A DNA stretch of 64,000 nt from JALOBO01 sp023228225 (GTDB lineage Bacteria > Bacillota > Clostridia > Christensenellales > UBA1242). Shown piece after piece: positions 1 through 8,045 of the stretch (its first letter is position 1; each line of letters starts with the position of its first letter). Position numbers and translations under genes: made by a program. Where the stretch lies: NCBI GenBank assembly GCA_041663585.1, contig JBAYMN010000004.1, positions 1-64,000 of the forward strand. Reading direction: 5' to 3'. The notes beneath the pieces were generated by a model that had not been told where the DNA came from, searched no databases, and was given only the letters and a program-made list of their open reading frames with translations.

Positions 1-2
1 CG

Positions 3-1061
3 CCTTTTCTATTAATAAAATGGACTGTGCAGATTATAAAATGGATTATACAAGTAATTGAAAAAGCTAATCAGAACAAAAAAGAACAGGAATTGTATAA
101 TAAACAGGAAAAATTAAGAATTGAAGAAAATAAACATCAACAGGAATTGCGTAATCAACAAGAAAGGCTAAGGATTGAAGAATATAAGCATCAACAGGAG
201 ATTGAAAAAGAAAGGAAGGCAACTGAAGAAAAATATCAAAGAGATATTTCGCTAGTTAAAGATACAAGTCCGCTTTATGCTAATGTTTTAAACTTAAATA
301 AGAAATACTCTTTTGATAATTCTATTAATAGTATTAATACATACAAAATGGAATATTTAAGCAAAGCATCATTAGATAAGGTTGATTTTGAAAGGGTGTT
401 TATCACAATTCTTAGCGAAAATGAACAATTTTTTGAGGCAATATTATCAAAGATCAACTTTAATATAAAGCTTTGGAGAGAGTATCAATCTAAATATAAT
501 AAATTAGAGCATTATGCAGAGGAGTCAAAAAATGAGGAACTATCATTAGTAAGTTACAACTCCTTTGAAAAGATATTATTCAAACAGGAAAAATTAGATA
601 TGCCTATTATAAGAACTTGTATTCAAATATTTGCTTCATATACTAGCCCTACGGGACAAAATTATTATAAGCGAGAAAAAATATTTTCACAAAAAGAGGT
701 CGTTTCTGGTTTAGAAAAAATGCGAGTTCTGAAAGAACAGCAAAAAAAGGAAGAGGAAGAAAGTCATAAAGCAAAAGAAGAAACGCTTGTAAAAATGCGA
801 AGATTAAGAGAAATAGACAAAATTGAGGCACAGTTAACCAAAAAGCAAAATGAAATAGCACAAAAAGAAAAAGAGTTTTTGATTGCTACACAAGATCATA
901 TTTACTCCACTGAACTAAAAACAGAAATAATAAAAGAAGAAAAACAAGACTCCACTTTAACACCTTATGAACAGTTGAAAAAATTAAAACAAAAGTTAGA
1001 TGATTGTGAAATTGATATTGAAGAATATACACAAAAAAGAAAAGAAATAATGGCAGGTTAA
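3..1061 (+). CDS. Coiled-coil protein with C-terminal SHOCT-like domain (5' end cut off)
   Basis: The reading frame is open to the left edge of the window, so the true start probably lies outside; a GTG at 27 is the first possible start inside. The first visible residues are hydrophobic and Trp-rich and could be the end of a membrane segment. They are followed by a Gln/Glu/Lys coiled coil, a globular middle, a second Lys/Glu coiled coil, and a C-terminal block of about 35 residues containing EQLKKLKQKLDDCEI and YTQKRKEIM, which fits the SHOCT pattern of short oligomerisation domains. The next gene starts 3 nt after the stop, so the two are probably one operon. No catalytic motif is visible. 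A role as a membrane partner of the downstream nuclease is only inference. Confidence 0.75.
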   Translation, partial: PFLLIKWTVQIIKWIIQVIEKANQNKKEQELYNKQEKLRIEENKHQQELRNQQERLRIEEYKHQQEIEKERKATEEKYQRDISLVKDTSPLYANVLNLNKKYSFDNSINSINTYKMEYLSKASLDKVDFERVFITILSENEQFFEAILSKINFNIKLWREYQSKYNKLEHYAEESKNEELSLVSYNSFEKILFKQEKLDMPIIRTCIQIFASYTSPTGQNYYKREKIFSQKEVVSGLEKMRVLKEQQKKEEEESHKAKEETLVKMRRLREIDKIEAQLTKKQNEIAQKEKEFLIATQDHIYSTELKTEIIKEEKQDSTLTPYEQLKKLKQKLDDCEIDIEEYTQKRKEIMAG

Positions 1062-1064
1062 AAT

Positions 1065-2210
1065 ATGAATGAACAAATAGAAAAAATTTCTAGTGATATT
1101 GAGTCGTTGCAAAAATATAAAAAAGTCCTAGAAAATGAAATAATTCAACTAGATGATGAAATACTTTATCAAAATTTTGGTGTTTTTCACCCACAATATG
1201 ATTTTGCTGACCTTGACCAATACGAAAACAGATTAGAAGAAATAAAAATCAAACAAAAGGAAATGATTAAAAACGCAACTGCTGCAACCTGCGGTATAAA
1301 ATGGAAAGTTAATGGAAGTGAAAAAACTGGAAAAAAACTAATTGCTGAAAACATAAAACAAATAATTCGAACATTTAACATTGAGTGCGATATTATCGTT
1401 GATAAGGTTAGATTTAGCAACTATGAAAACAGCAAAGAAAGAATTTTAAAAGCATATGAACTGCAAAACAAACTTAACGAAACAAACAAAATAACAATTG
1501 CATGGGAATATTTTAATTTAAAAATTGAAGAGCTAGACTTATCTTTTGAATACCAACAAAAAAAGAAGGAAGAACGAGAAGAGCAAAGAGCTCAACGAGA
1601 GTTACAACGAGAAGAACAAAGAGTTCAAAGAGAAATTGAAGAGAGGCGAAAAGAGTACGAGAAAGAACAATCACATTATCAAAATGCAATGAAAAGAGTT
1701 GCAGAGCAATTGGCAGTTGAAGAAAGCGAAGAAAGAAAAATAGTGCTTACAGAAAAAAAAGAAGATCTTGAAAAACAACTAATTGATTGTGATGTTGCAT
1801 TAAAAGACCTTGACTATAGAGAAGCAAACTATAGGGCTGGCTATGTTTATGTAATTTCAAATATTGGTGCTTTTGGCGAGAATATTTATAAAATTGGAAT
1901 GACGCGAAGATTAGAACCAGATGAACGAATCGCCGAATTGAGTGGTGCCTCGGTTCCTTTTCGCTTTGATATTCATGCTATGATATTTTCAAACGATGCC
2001 CCAAAACTCGAAACAGCACTTCATAATGCCTTTGCTGATAAAAAACTTAATCTTGTTAATGGTAGGAAAGAATTTTTCAATGTTTCACTTGAAGAAATAA
2101 AAAAAGTTGTAGAAGAAAATCATGACAAAACAGTTGATTTTATTAACTTGCCCGAAGCCGAACAATTTAGAGAAACATTGATGTTGAGAAGAAAAAGTGG
2201 TGGAAAATAA
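1065..2210 (+). CDS. DUF4041 / GIY-YIG (T5orf172, Mug113-type) nuclease-like protein
   Basis: The 381-residue product has three parts. Residues 1-165 match my recollection of DUF4041 (an N-terminal coil, then the segment with ATAATCGIKW and NIKQIIRTFN). Residues 165-250 are a Glu/Arg/Gln-rich coiled coil. Residues 258-350 are a T5orf172/Mug113 domain of the GIY-YIG superfamily: GYVYV at 259-263 and YKIG at 275-278 stand for GIY and YIG, R288 in RIAEL, E316 in KLETALH and N332 fit the remaining catalytic positions. DUF4041 plus GIY-YIG proteins occur in prophages and, as I recall, in the SNIPE phage-defence nuclease, which is membrane-bound. This protein has no membrane segment of its own, but the gene 3 nt upstream may supply one. 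Nuclease activity is inferred from motifs. Confidence 0.85.
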   Translation: MNEQIEKISSDIESLQKYKKVLENEIIQLDDEILYQNFGVFHPQYDFADLDQYENRLEEIKIKQKEMIKNATAATCGIKWKVNGSEKTGKKLIAENIKQIIRTFNIECDIIVDKVRFSNYENSKERILKAYELQNKLNETNKITIAWEYFNLKIEELDLSFEYQQKKKEEREEQRAQRELQREEQRVQREIEERRKEYEKEQSHYQNAMKRVAEQLAVEESEERKIVLTEKKEDLEKQLIDCDVALKDLDYREANYRAGYVYVISNIGAFGENIYKIGMTRRLEPDERIAELSGASVPFRFDIHAMIFSNDAPKLETALHNAFADKKLNLVNGRKEFFNVSLEEIKKVVEENHDKTVDFINLPEAEQFRETLMLRRKSGGK

Positions 2211-2257
2211 AAAACGCAGAATTTCCTTCCATAAACCCATTTTCCCCTTTAATCCCC

Positions 2258-2286
2258 TTGACATAAATACTCTAACTGTGTATAAT
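2258..2286 (+). promoter_or_regulatory. Sigma-A promoter of the ABC-GntR operon
   Basis: A consensus TTGACA at 2258-2263 and TATAAT at 2281-2286 are separated by 17 nt. The -10 box lies inside the left arm of the palindrome at 2274-2300. Confidence 0.85.
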
Positions 2287-2300
2287 GCGTATATACAGTT
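2274..2300. promoter_or_regulatory. Palindromic operator, probably for the GntR/YtrA-type repressor
   Basis: Two 11-nt arms (2274-2284 and 2290-2300) pair at 10 of 11 positions around a 5-nt centre; the outer part reads AACTGT ... ACAGTT. It overlaps the -10 box and transcription start of the operon that ends in a GntR gene. Autorepression is inference from position and from the behaviour of YtrA-family regulators. Confidence 0.7.
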
Positions 2301-2311
2301 TGGAGGTTTTT

Positions 2312-3157
2312 ATGCTAAAAGTAACTAATTTATGTAAGAGTTATCCTACTTTTAAACTTGACAATGTTTCTTTTGAATTGCCGAAAGGTTATATAATGGG
2401 ATTTTTAGGTATGAATGGTGCTGGCAAAACGACGACACTAAAATCCATTTTAAATATTGTAAAACCAGACAGTGGAGTGGTTGAAATTTTAGGACAAGAT
2501 TTTGCTAGTAATGAAATAGTTTTAAAAAAGAAAATTGGTTTTTCGCTTGGGGAGGCGGATTATTATCAAAAAAGTAAAATTAAAAAAATTACTGATGTAT
2601 ACAAGCGTTTTTTTGATAATTGGAATGAAGATGGATATCAAAAATTTATTAAACGGTTTGATATAAATGAAAACAAAAATATAAGTGAGTTATCAACCGG
2701 TATGCGTGTAAAATATGCCTTGGCACTTGCACTTTCTCATAATGCCGAACTTTATATTTTTGATGAACCAACAAGCGGACTTGATCCGATTGCCCGTGAT
2801 GAAATGCTAGATTTATTTCACGAGATTATAGAAAATGGCGACAAAAGTATTTTGTTTTCTACACATATAACATCAGACCTTGATAAATGTGCAGATTTTG
2901 TTTTGTTAATTAAAAACGGGAAAATTATTGCAAACACGACCAAAGATGATTTGATTTTGAATCATTTGTTAATTTCTGGAAAAAAAGAACAGTTAACCGA
3001 ACAAATAAAAAGCAAGTTTATCGGTTATAAAACTTCTTCATATAATTTTACAGGACTTTTATTAAAAAGAGATTTTGATTTTAAGGGAGATTTTATTACC
3101 GAAACTCCTAATTTAGAAGACATTATGATTTATTATAATAAAGGAGCAAATGTATGA
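2312..3157 (+). CDS. ABC transporter ATP-binding protein
   Basis: This 281-residue ATPase drives an ABC-2 type exporter. It shows Walker A GMNGAGKTT, the signature-like ELSTGM, and Walker B with IFDEPTSGLDP, followed by a short C-terminal domain. The start at 2312 is chosen because GGAGG at 2302-2306 lies 5 nt upstream; an in-frame ATG at 2285 falls inside the -10 box and would not be transcribed. The stop overlaps the start of the permease gene by ATGA. With the permease and GntR genes it forms the YtrABC-like layout used in Firmicutes for envelope-stress or peptide export. The substrate is unknown. Confidence 0.9.
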   Translation: MLKVTNLCKSYPTFKLDNVSFELPKGYIMGFLGMNGAGKTTTLKSILNIVKPDSGVVEILGQDFASNEIVLKKKIGFSLGEADYYQKSKIKKITDVYKRFFDNWNEDGYQKFIKRFDINENKNISELSTGMRVKYALALALSHNAELYIFDEPTSGLDPIARDEMLDLFHEIIENGDKSILFSTHITSDLDKCADFVLLIKNGKIIANTTKDDLILNHLLISGKKEQLTEQIKSKFIGYKTSSYNFTGLLLKRDFDFKGDFITETPNLEDIMIYYNKGANV

Positions 3158-3807
3158 AAAATTTGTTATATAAAGAATTAAAACTAGTTTTACACCCTTC
3201 TGTATACTTTTTATTTGCATGTGTTATGATTTTATTAATTCCAGGTTATTACCCATATATTTTGGCATTTAGTTATGTTTTAATATGTTTTATTAACACA
3301 TTTTTAACCGCAAGGGCAAATAACGATTTAAAGTTTACCGCAATGCTACCCGTATCCCGAAAAGACATAGTATTAGGTAAACATATGTTGGCTTGGTTTA
3401 TTGAAATTGTTGAACTTTTAATTGCAATTCCATTTGCCATTATTTCCTCATATTTAATTTCGCCAAATGGTAACCCATTAGGGCTAGATGCAAATATTAC
3501 ACTATTTGCAGTGGTAATACTTGGTTATGCTGTGTTTAACATTATCTTCCTGCCTGGCTTTTTTAAAACAGGCTATAAAAGTGGAATGCCACTTTTGTTT
3601 GCGTTTTCGGGTTATTTTTTAGTTTATGGCATTGCCGAAACTTTGATAGCCGTTGTGCCAAGTATACGACTTAATTTTGACAGTTCATCACCAGATACAA
3701 TATTATATAGATTAATATTTTTACTAGTAAGCATTGCTATTTATATAATTTTTAATATTATATCATTAAAAAAATCCGTATTAAATTTTAATAAGGTTAG
3801 TTTATAA
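3154..3807 (+). CDS. ABC-2 type transporter permease
   Basis: The 217-residue product is almost entirely hydrophobic, with about six predicted membrane helices and a short polar stretch near residues 50-75. This is the usual shape of small ABC-2 permeases paired with GntR-regulated ATPases. Its start overlaps the ATPase stop (ATGA) and its stop overlaps the GntR start (TAATG), so the three genes are translationally coupled. No residue reveals the substrate. Confidence 0.85.
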   Translation: MKNLLYKELKLVLHPSVYFLFACVMILLIPGYYPYILAFSYVLICFINTFLTARANNDLKFTAMLPVSRKDIVLGKHMLAWFIEIVELLIAIPFAIISSYLISPNGNPLGLDANITLFAVVILGYAVFNIIFLPGFFKTGYKSGMPLLFAFSGYFLVYGIAETLIAVVPSIRLNFDSSSPDTILYRLIFLLVSIAIYIIFNIISLKKSVLNFNKVSL

Positions 3808-4178
3808 TGAATTTAGTTATACAGTACAAAGGCGAAAGCCCAATTTATGAGCAAATTTATGAGCAGATTGTTGCTCAAATTTTGGCAGGCAAATTACCTG
3901 CCAACGAATGTTTGCCGTCTATAAGAAGCATAGCAAAAGAGTTAAATGTTAGTGTAATTACCATAAAAACCGCTTACGAATTATTAGAGCAAAATCAATT
4001 TATATATATGGTGGCAGGCAAAGGCTGTTTTGTATCAGATAAACACAAAACGCAATTAAATAACAAAAAAATCGAAATTGCAGAAAAAAAATTGAATCCA
4101 CAACTAGAATTTTATAAATCTTTGGGAATAAGTAAAGAAGAATTTATTAAACTAATCAATCAATTGTACAGTTTTTGA
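3807..4178 (+). CDS. GntR-family (YtrA-like) transcriptional regulator
   Basis: The 123-residue protein has an N-terminal winged helix-turn-helix (PIYEQIYEQIVAQILAGKL, then LPSIRSIAKELNVSVITIKTAYELLEQ) and only a short C-terminal tail of about 50 residues. That length is typical of the YtrA subfamily, which lacks a large effector domain. It is the last gene of the operon and most likely binds the palindrome at 2274-2300 to repress it. Confidence 0.9.
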   Translation: MNLVIQYKGESPIYEQIYEQIVAQILAGKLPANECLPSIRSIAKELNVSVITIKTAYELLEQNQFIYMVAGKGCFVSDKHKTQLNNKKIEIAEKKLNPQLEFYKSLGISKEEFIKLINQLYSF

Positions 4179-4188
4179 ACTATCACTA

Positions 4189-4217
4189 TTGCAATTCGTT
4201 TTTTGTTGTGTTATAAT
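4189..4217 (+). promoter_or_regulatory. Sigma-A promoter of the acetyltransferase-like gene
   Basis: TTGCAA at 4189-4194 and TATAAT at 4212-4217 are 17 nt apart, just after the GntR gene stop. Confidence 0.75.
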
Positions 4218-4238
4218 ATTTGCACCGAGGGTTTTTGT

Positions 4239-4922
4239 ATGAAAATTGCAGAGAGTTTACAAAATAAAATTAATAATATTGTTGATTATTATGATAAAGT
4301 TGTAAATACAACTTATAATATTAAAAAAACTAATATTCACGATTACTGGGTAGTCTTTGATAAAAATCAAAATCCTTTTTGGATTGAGTTTTGCGGTGCA
4401 CACTGTGGTAGTGGATATAATACGAGATTAATGTTGCATATATATAGCGAGGATCGTTCTTATGATGACTTCCGCTTTCCAGAAGAAATTGGTGTTTGTA
4501 AATTTAGAATTATTAGAGACATTAGTGCCAATAACGAAATTTATGCTTGGGGCGAAGTGCTAATAATTAGAAACGAACAATACCAAAACCTAGGGCTTGG
4601 TTCGCAATTATTTGATATTATGGAATATATTTCCTATTCTATGGGCTCTAAAACCGTAAAGGCGGAAATTTGTTGTGCTGGCAATAAATCGCTTGAATAT
4701 TTAGCAGAATTTTATACGAAAAAAGATTTTGAAATTGATTATTCACAGTATATAAAAGATATGGATTTATGTCCGCTTTTATATAAAGAGATAAATACTG
4801 AAAATATGAAAAATTTTAAATCAAATTTAATAAAAATACAAAAAGATAAAATAACATATAATGTTATTATTCCACGTGAGTGTACGAAAGAAGAAATAGA
4901 CGATTTACAAAATAATATGTAA
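4239..4922 (+). CDS. GNAT-like acetyltransferase domain protein
   Basis: The 227-residue product contains a segment matching motif A of GNAT acetyltransferases (YQNLGLGSQLFDIM, the acetyl-CoA pyrophosphate loop), followed by strand-helix pattern and FYTKKDFEID, similar to the common FYxKxGF end of GNAT folds. About 100 N-terminal and 50 C-terminal residues are unrecognised. The start at 4239 is preferred over an in-frame ATG at 4203, because the latter lies upstream of the -10 box and 4239 has GAGG 8 nt upstream. It is monocistronic. The substrate cannot be told from sequence. Confidence 0.6.
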   Translation: MKIAESLQNKINNIVDYYDKVVNTTYNIKKTNIHDYWVVFDKNQNPFWIEFCGAHCGSGYNTRLMLHIYSEDRSYDDFRFPEEIGVCKFRIIRDISANNEIYAWGEVLIIRNEQYQNLGLGSQLFDIMEYISYSMGSKTVKAEICCAGNKSLEYLAEFYTKKDFEIDYSQYIKDMDLCPLLYKEINTENMKNFKSNLIKIQKDKITYNVIIPRECTKEEIDDLQNNM

Positions 4923-5022
4923 TTTAAAATAAATTTAATTAACAAAGTGTGGCTAAATGCTATGCTTTTTTAAAATATTTTGCGTTGCTTTAATTATAAA
5001 AATAGGATTGTGCTTAAATTAA

Positions 5023-5047
5023 ACCCTATTGTTGTGCAATATAGGGT
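5023..5047. repeat. Small hairpin in the spacer
   Basis: ACCCTAT at 5023-5029 pairs with ATAGGGT at 5041-5047. There is no T run, so a terminator role is uncertain. Confidence 0.35.
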
Positions 5048-5108
5048 AGCGATTTATTCACTTAAAATTTATTTAACTTATTAAGCATTAGGTTTAACAA
5101 TTTTAGTA

Positions 5109-5137
5109 TTGACTTTATGCCAAGTTTAAGTTATAGT
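5109..5137 (+). promoter_or_regulatory. Sigma-A promoter of the coiled-coil membrane protein gene
   Basis: TTGACT at 5109-5114 and TATAGT at 5132-5137 with a 17-nt spacer precede the gene starting at 5207. Confidence 0.65.
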
Positions 5138-5206
5138 AATATAGTGTTTTATTTAAAATAAAGCAGTTTTGCTTGTTTATAATGCTCTTAATTAAAGGAG
5201 AAATTT

Positions 5207-6910
5207 ATGCTAGAAACTTTAATAAATATTTTGGCCATAATTTTTATGGTAGGAATAGGGGGCTTTTTAATTGTTTTTGTAGGCAATTTATTGCTCTCAG
5301 CATTTGGTAAAAATCAGAAAGGTGTATTCTTTAAAAGCCCAAGTAATATAAAGAAAGGTGAAGAAATTAGCCAGCGCCCTGCTCTACTTGAAGCCGGACA
5401 AGTTTTAGATATAAATAATACATTATCTAATGATGAGTCCCAAGTACTTACTGGTGAAGCAAGAGCAGCACGACTTGAAGAACTTTTGGGTAGTATCAAA
5501 CCGCAAGTTAAAGCAGGTATTGATGAAGCCGCCGCTCAGCGAGAAAAACTATTAGCCGATAAAAAAATGGCAAATAATGAATTCGAACTAGATGATGATT
5601 TTGATTTTGATGAAAATGCTGATGATAATTCTTTTGACATTAAAGATAGACTATTAAAACATTTAAGAAATGATAACACGGTAGATGTTGCAAAGCGTAA
5701 AACTCTTGCCGAACTTGAACAAGAGGCCATTGAAGAAAATAAACTTAGGGAAAAAGGTATTTTTAGTAATTCCGAAGGTGCTAATGATAAATTTGCATTT
5801 GATTTTGAAGACGAAAATGATGAGGAAGATGAAGATTTAGAATTAGAAAGTGAAGAAGATGACGACTTTTTAAAGGATTTCAAAAAAACTCATAATGTAG
5901 CCCAAGATGTTAAAAAAGCCGAAGATTTAAATAATGTTTTACCTGTGCCAATTTTTGAACCACAAAATTTAGAATTAGAACAAAAAATCGAAACGGTAAA
6001 ACTTAAAAAGAAAGAAGAAACAGAAAAAATCAAACGCGAACTTGAAGCAGAACTTGTGGCGTTAAGAAAAGAAAAAGAATTGTTAGAAAAAGAAAAAACT
6101 ATTAAAATAAAAAATGAGGTAGCAGAAACTGAGAAGTTAAGAGATGAACTAAATAAACAAAAAGCACAAGCCGAAGAAGAAAAACAAAAATTAACTACGG
6201 CAATGAAAAAACTTGAAGCAGAGAAAAAGATAGCACAAAAAAGTAACAAAACAAACGAAGATAACATAAAAAAACAAACCGAAGATTTAGTAAAAAATCT
6301 TAAAAAAATGGAAGAACTTAAAAATCAACTTGAAATCGAAATTGCAAAAAACAAAGAAGAAAAGCAAAAACTTGAAAAAGAACGCTTAAATTTTGAAGTC
6401 GAAAAAACTGCTATACTCAGCAAAAAGAAAGCCGATGAAGATGATAGCACAAAACTCAAAAAAGTTGTATCTTTTGGACTTGCCAGCGAGGAAGTTTACG
6501 AAAAACATATTGTTAATTTAAATGAACGCCTAAAAGCAAATGAAAAAGAACTTAAACGAACTAAAAAAGAATATATTCCACTTGATAAAGTAAGACGAAC
6601 ATTAGAAAATGATAAGAAAAAACTAAGAACAAAAGAAGCAATTGTTGCAAAAAAGAAAGTAATGCTATATGGAGTTAATAACTATGTAGATATTAACGAT
6701 GAACACGCAAAAGAATTAAGTAGAGAACTAGATTTACTTGAAGGTCTTAGATTGTCTGTTCAAAATTGTGAAGAAGTGTTGCAAAAAAATAAAGACCGTT
6801 TGCCAATACTTGAAGCAAATTACAATTTATTAAAAGACCGTGATGAAGACTTTAAACGCGAGATTGCTGAATATGAAAATGCGTTGGAATTATTTAAAAG
6901 CAAAAAGTAA
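5207..6910 (+). CDS. Membrane-anchored long coiled-coil protein
   Basis: The 567-residue product begins with one membrane helix (residues about 6-33) and continues with a polar region, a very acidic stretch (about 125-225, rich in Asp/Glu), and a long Lys/Glu coiled coil (about 255-560). With one N-terminal anchor and a cytoplasmic rod it has the topology of scaffold or division proteins such as EzrA, but I see no specific similarity. GGAG lies close upstream. It appears monocistronic, with an imperfect hairpin after the stop. Function unknown. Confidence 0.75.
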   Translation: MLETLINILAIIFMVGIGGFLIVFVGNLLLSAFGKNQKGVFFKSPSNIKKGEEISQRPALLEAGQVLDINNTLSNDESQVLTGEARAARLEELLGSIKPQVKAGIDEAAAQREKLLADKKMANNEFELDDDFDFDENADDNSFDIKDRLLKHLRNDNTVDVAKRKTLAELEQEAIEENKLREKGIFSNSEGANDKFAFDFEDENDEEDEDLELESEEDDDFLKDFKKTHNVAQDVKKAEDLNNVLPVPIFEPQNLELEQKIETVKLKKKEETEKIKRELEAELVALRKEKELLEKEKTIKIKNEVAETEKLRDELNKQKAQAEEEKQKLTTAMKKLEAEKKIAQKSNKTNEDNIKKQTEDLVKNLKKMEELKNQLEIEIAKNKEEKQKLEKERLNFEVEKTAILSKKKADEDDSTKLKKVVSFGLASEEVYEKHIVNLNERLKANEKELKRTKKEYIPLDKVRRTLENDKKKLRTKEAIVAKKKVMLYGVNNYVDINDEHAKELSRELDLLEGLRLSVQNCEEVLQKNKDRLPILEANYNLLKDRDEDFKREIAEYENALELFKSKK

Positions 6911-6915
6911 ATTTT

Positions 6916-6941
6916 ATCGTCTGCAAAAATTTGCAGGCGAT
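6916..6941 (+). terminator. Hairpin after the coiled-coil gene
   Basis: A 12-bp stem (6916-6927 with 6930-6941, one G-U pair) has a 2-nt loop. Only a weak T run follows, so termination strength is uncertain. Confidence 0.5.
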
Positions 6942-7014
6942 AGTTTATAGTGTTGAGGAGTTCGGACAATAATTATATAAAAACAACCTTACATATACAG
7001 GCAGAATAAAATAG

Positions 7015-7043
7015 TTGTAAACATTATTATTTAATGTTATACT
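7015..7043 (+). promoter_or_regulatory. Sigma-A promoter of the patatin gene
   Basis: TTGTAA at 7015-7020 and TATACT at 7038-7043 are 17 nt apart, ending 21 nt before the start codon. Confidence 0.6.
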
Positions 7044-7064
7044 TGGCTAATTAAAGGTGAAAAA

Positions 7065-7970
7065 ATGGGATTTTTTGATTATTTTAAACCAAATAAAAAC
7101 GTGTCAAAAACTAAAATCAAGTTAGGGCTTGCTTTAAGCGGAGGTGCTACTAGGGGTTGTGCACACATTGGCGCCATAAGGGCTTTTGAAGAAAACGGAA
7201 TTGATTTTGATTTTATTGCAGGAACGAGTGCAGGCAGTTTGGTGGGCGCCTTTTATTGTGCCGGTTTAGACAGTAATAAAATGGAAGAAGCACTAAAACA
7301 AATTAAATCAAGCGAAATTAAAAATAGCAAATTGTTTTTTATGCCTTCAAAAACAGAAGGTATTGAGGCTTTAATAACAAAAAATTTGGGAGATATATTA
7401 TTTAGCGATTTAAAAAAACCTTTTTGTGCTGTTTCGGTTGATCTTAAAACTGGCCACGAAGCACGCTTAACAAGTGGGAATTTAGCAAAAGCCGTTGCCG
7501 GAAGTTGTGCTGTTCCCGGTTTTTTTAATCCAGTGGAGTATGATGATATGATTCTCGTTGATGGAGGACTTACAAATACTATTCCATCAGATGTTCCAAG
7601 GCAATTTGGTTGTGATTATGTGGTTGCTGTTGATGTTAACCGTACCAGAGGCTATGGTACAGAAAGTACAAAACTTATAGATGTTATGAGTGCATCAATT
7701 AGAATTATGACAAAAGCAAATGCTCAAAAAGGTATAGCAGGTGCAGATATTTTAATCCAACCAAATTTACAAAAATATAAATCCACAAAACTTGATTGTT
7801 TTAAAGAAATGATTTCCGAAGGCTATAATGAAACTCTAAAAGTAATTCCAGAAATCAAAAAATTAATGGGCATTGTGGACCACAATATAACAGAACCTAA
7901 GCATATGTCATTAAAATTGCTACGCAAACAAAAAAAACAGAAAAAACTGAAAGACTTGCTAAAAAAATGA
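7065..7970 (+). CDS. Patatin-like phospholipase, RssA/NTE type
   Basis: The 301-residue protein is a Ser/Asp-dyad lipid hydrolase of the patatin fold. The oxyanion loop LALSGGATRG is near residue 25, the nucleophile elbow GTSAG near residue 60, and the catalytic Asp in VDGGLTN near residue 168. The length and the absence of a signal peptide fit cytoplasmic RssA-type enzymes. The C-terminus is Lys-rich. The next gene starts 75 nt downstream and may share its transcript. Substrate unknown. Confidence 0.9.
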   Translation: MGFFDYFKPNKNVSKTKIKLGLALSGGATRGCAHIGAIRAFEENGIDFDFIAGTSAGSLVGAFYCAGLDSNKMEEALKQIKSSEIKNSKLFFMPSKTEGIEALITKNLGDILFSDLKKPFCAVSVDLKTGHEARLTSGNLAKAVAGSCAVPGFFNPVEYDDMILVDGGLTNTIPSDVPRQFGCDYVVAVDVNRTRGYGTESTKLIDVMSASIRIMTKANAQKGIAGADILIQPNLQKYKSTKLDCFKEMISEGYNETLKVIPEIKKLMGIVDHNITEPKHMSLKLLRKQKKQKKLKDLLKK

Positions 7971-8045
7971 AAGCCAAAACAAACAACAGACATTATAAGT
8001 AGCACAAAACAAACAAAATTTGAATAATTAAATTAATGGTGTATT

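Noticed and set aside
4203..4238. Upstream ATG extensions of several genes (also 2285, 18327, 41903, 53093, 55239)
   Set aside because: These ATGs lie upstream of or inside, or next to, -10 boxes or lack a ribosome site; the shorter starts fit promoters and families better.
5536..6267. Minus-strand Ser/Phe-rich ORFs within the coiled-coil gene
   Set aside because: They are the complement of repetitive Lys/Glu codons and have low-complexity composition.
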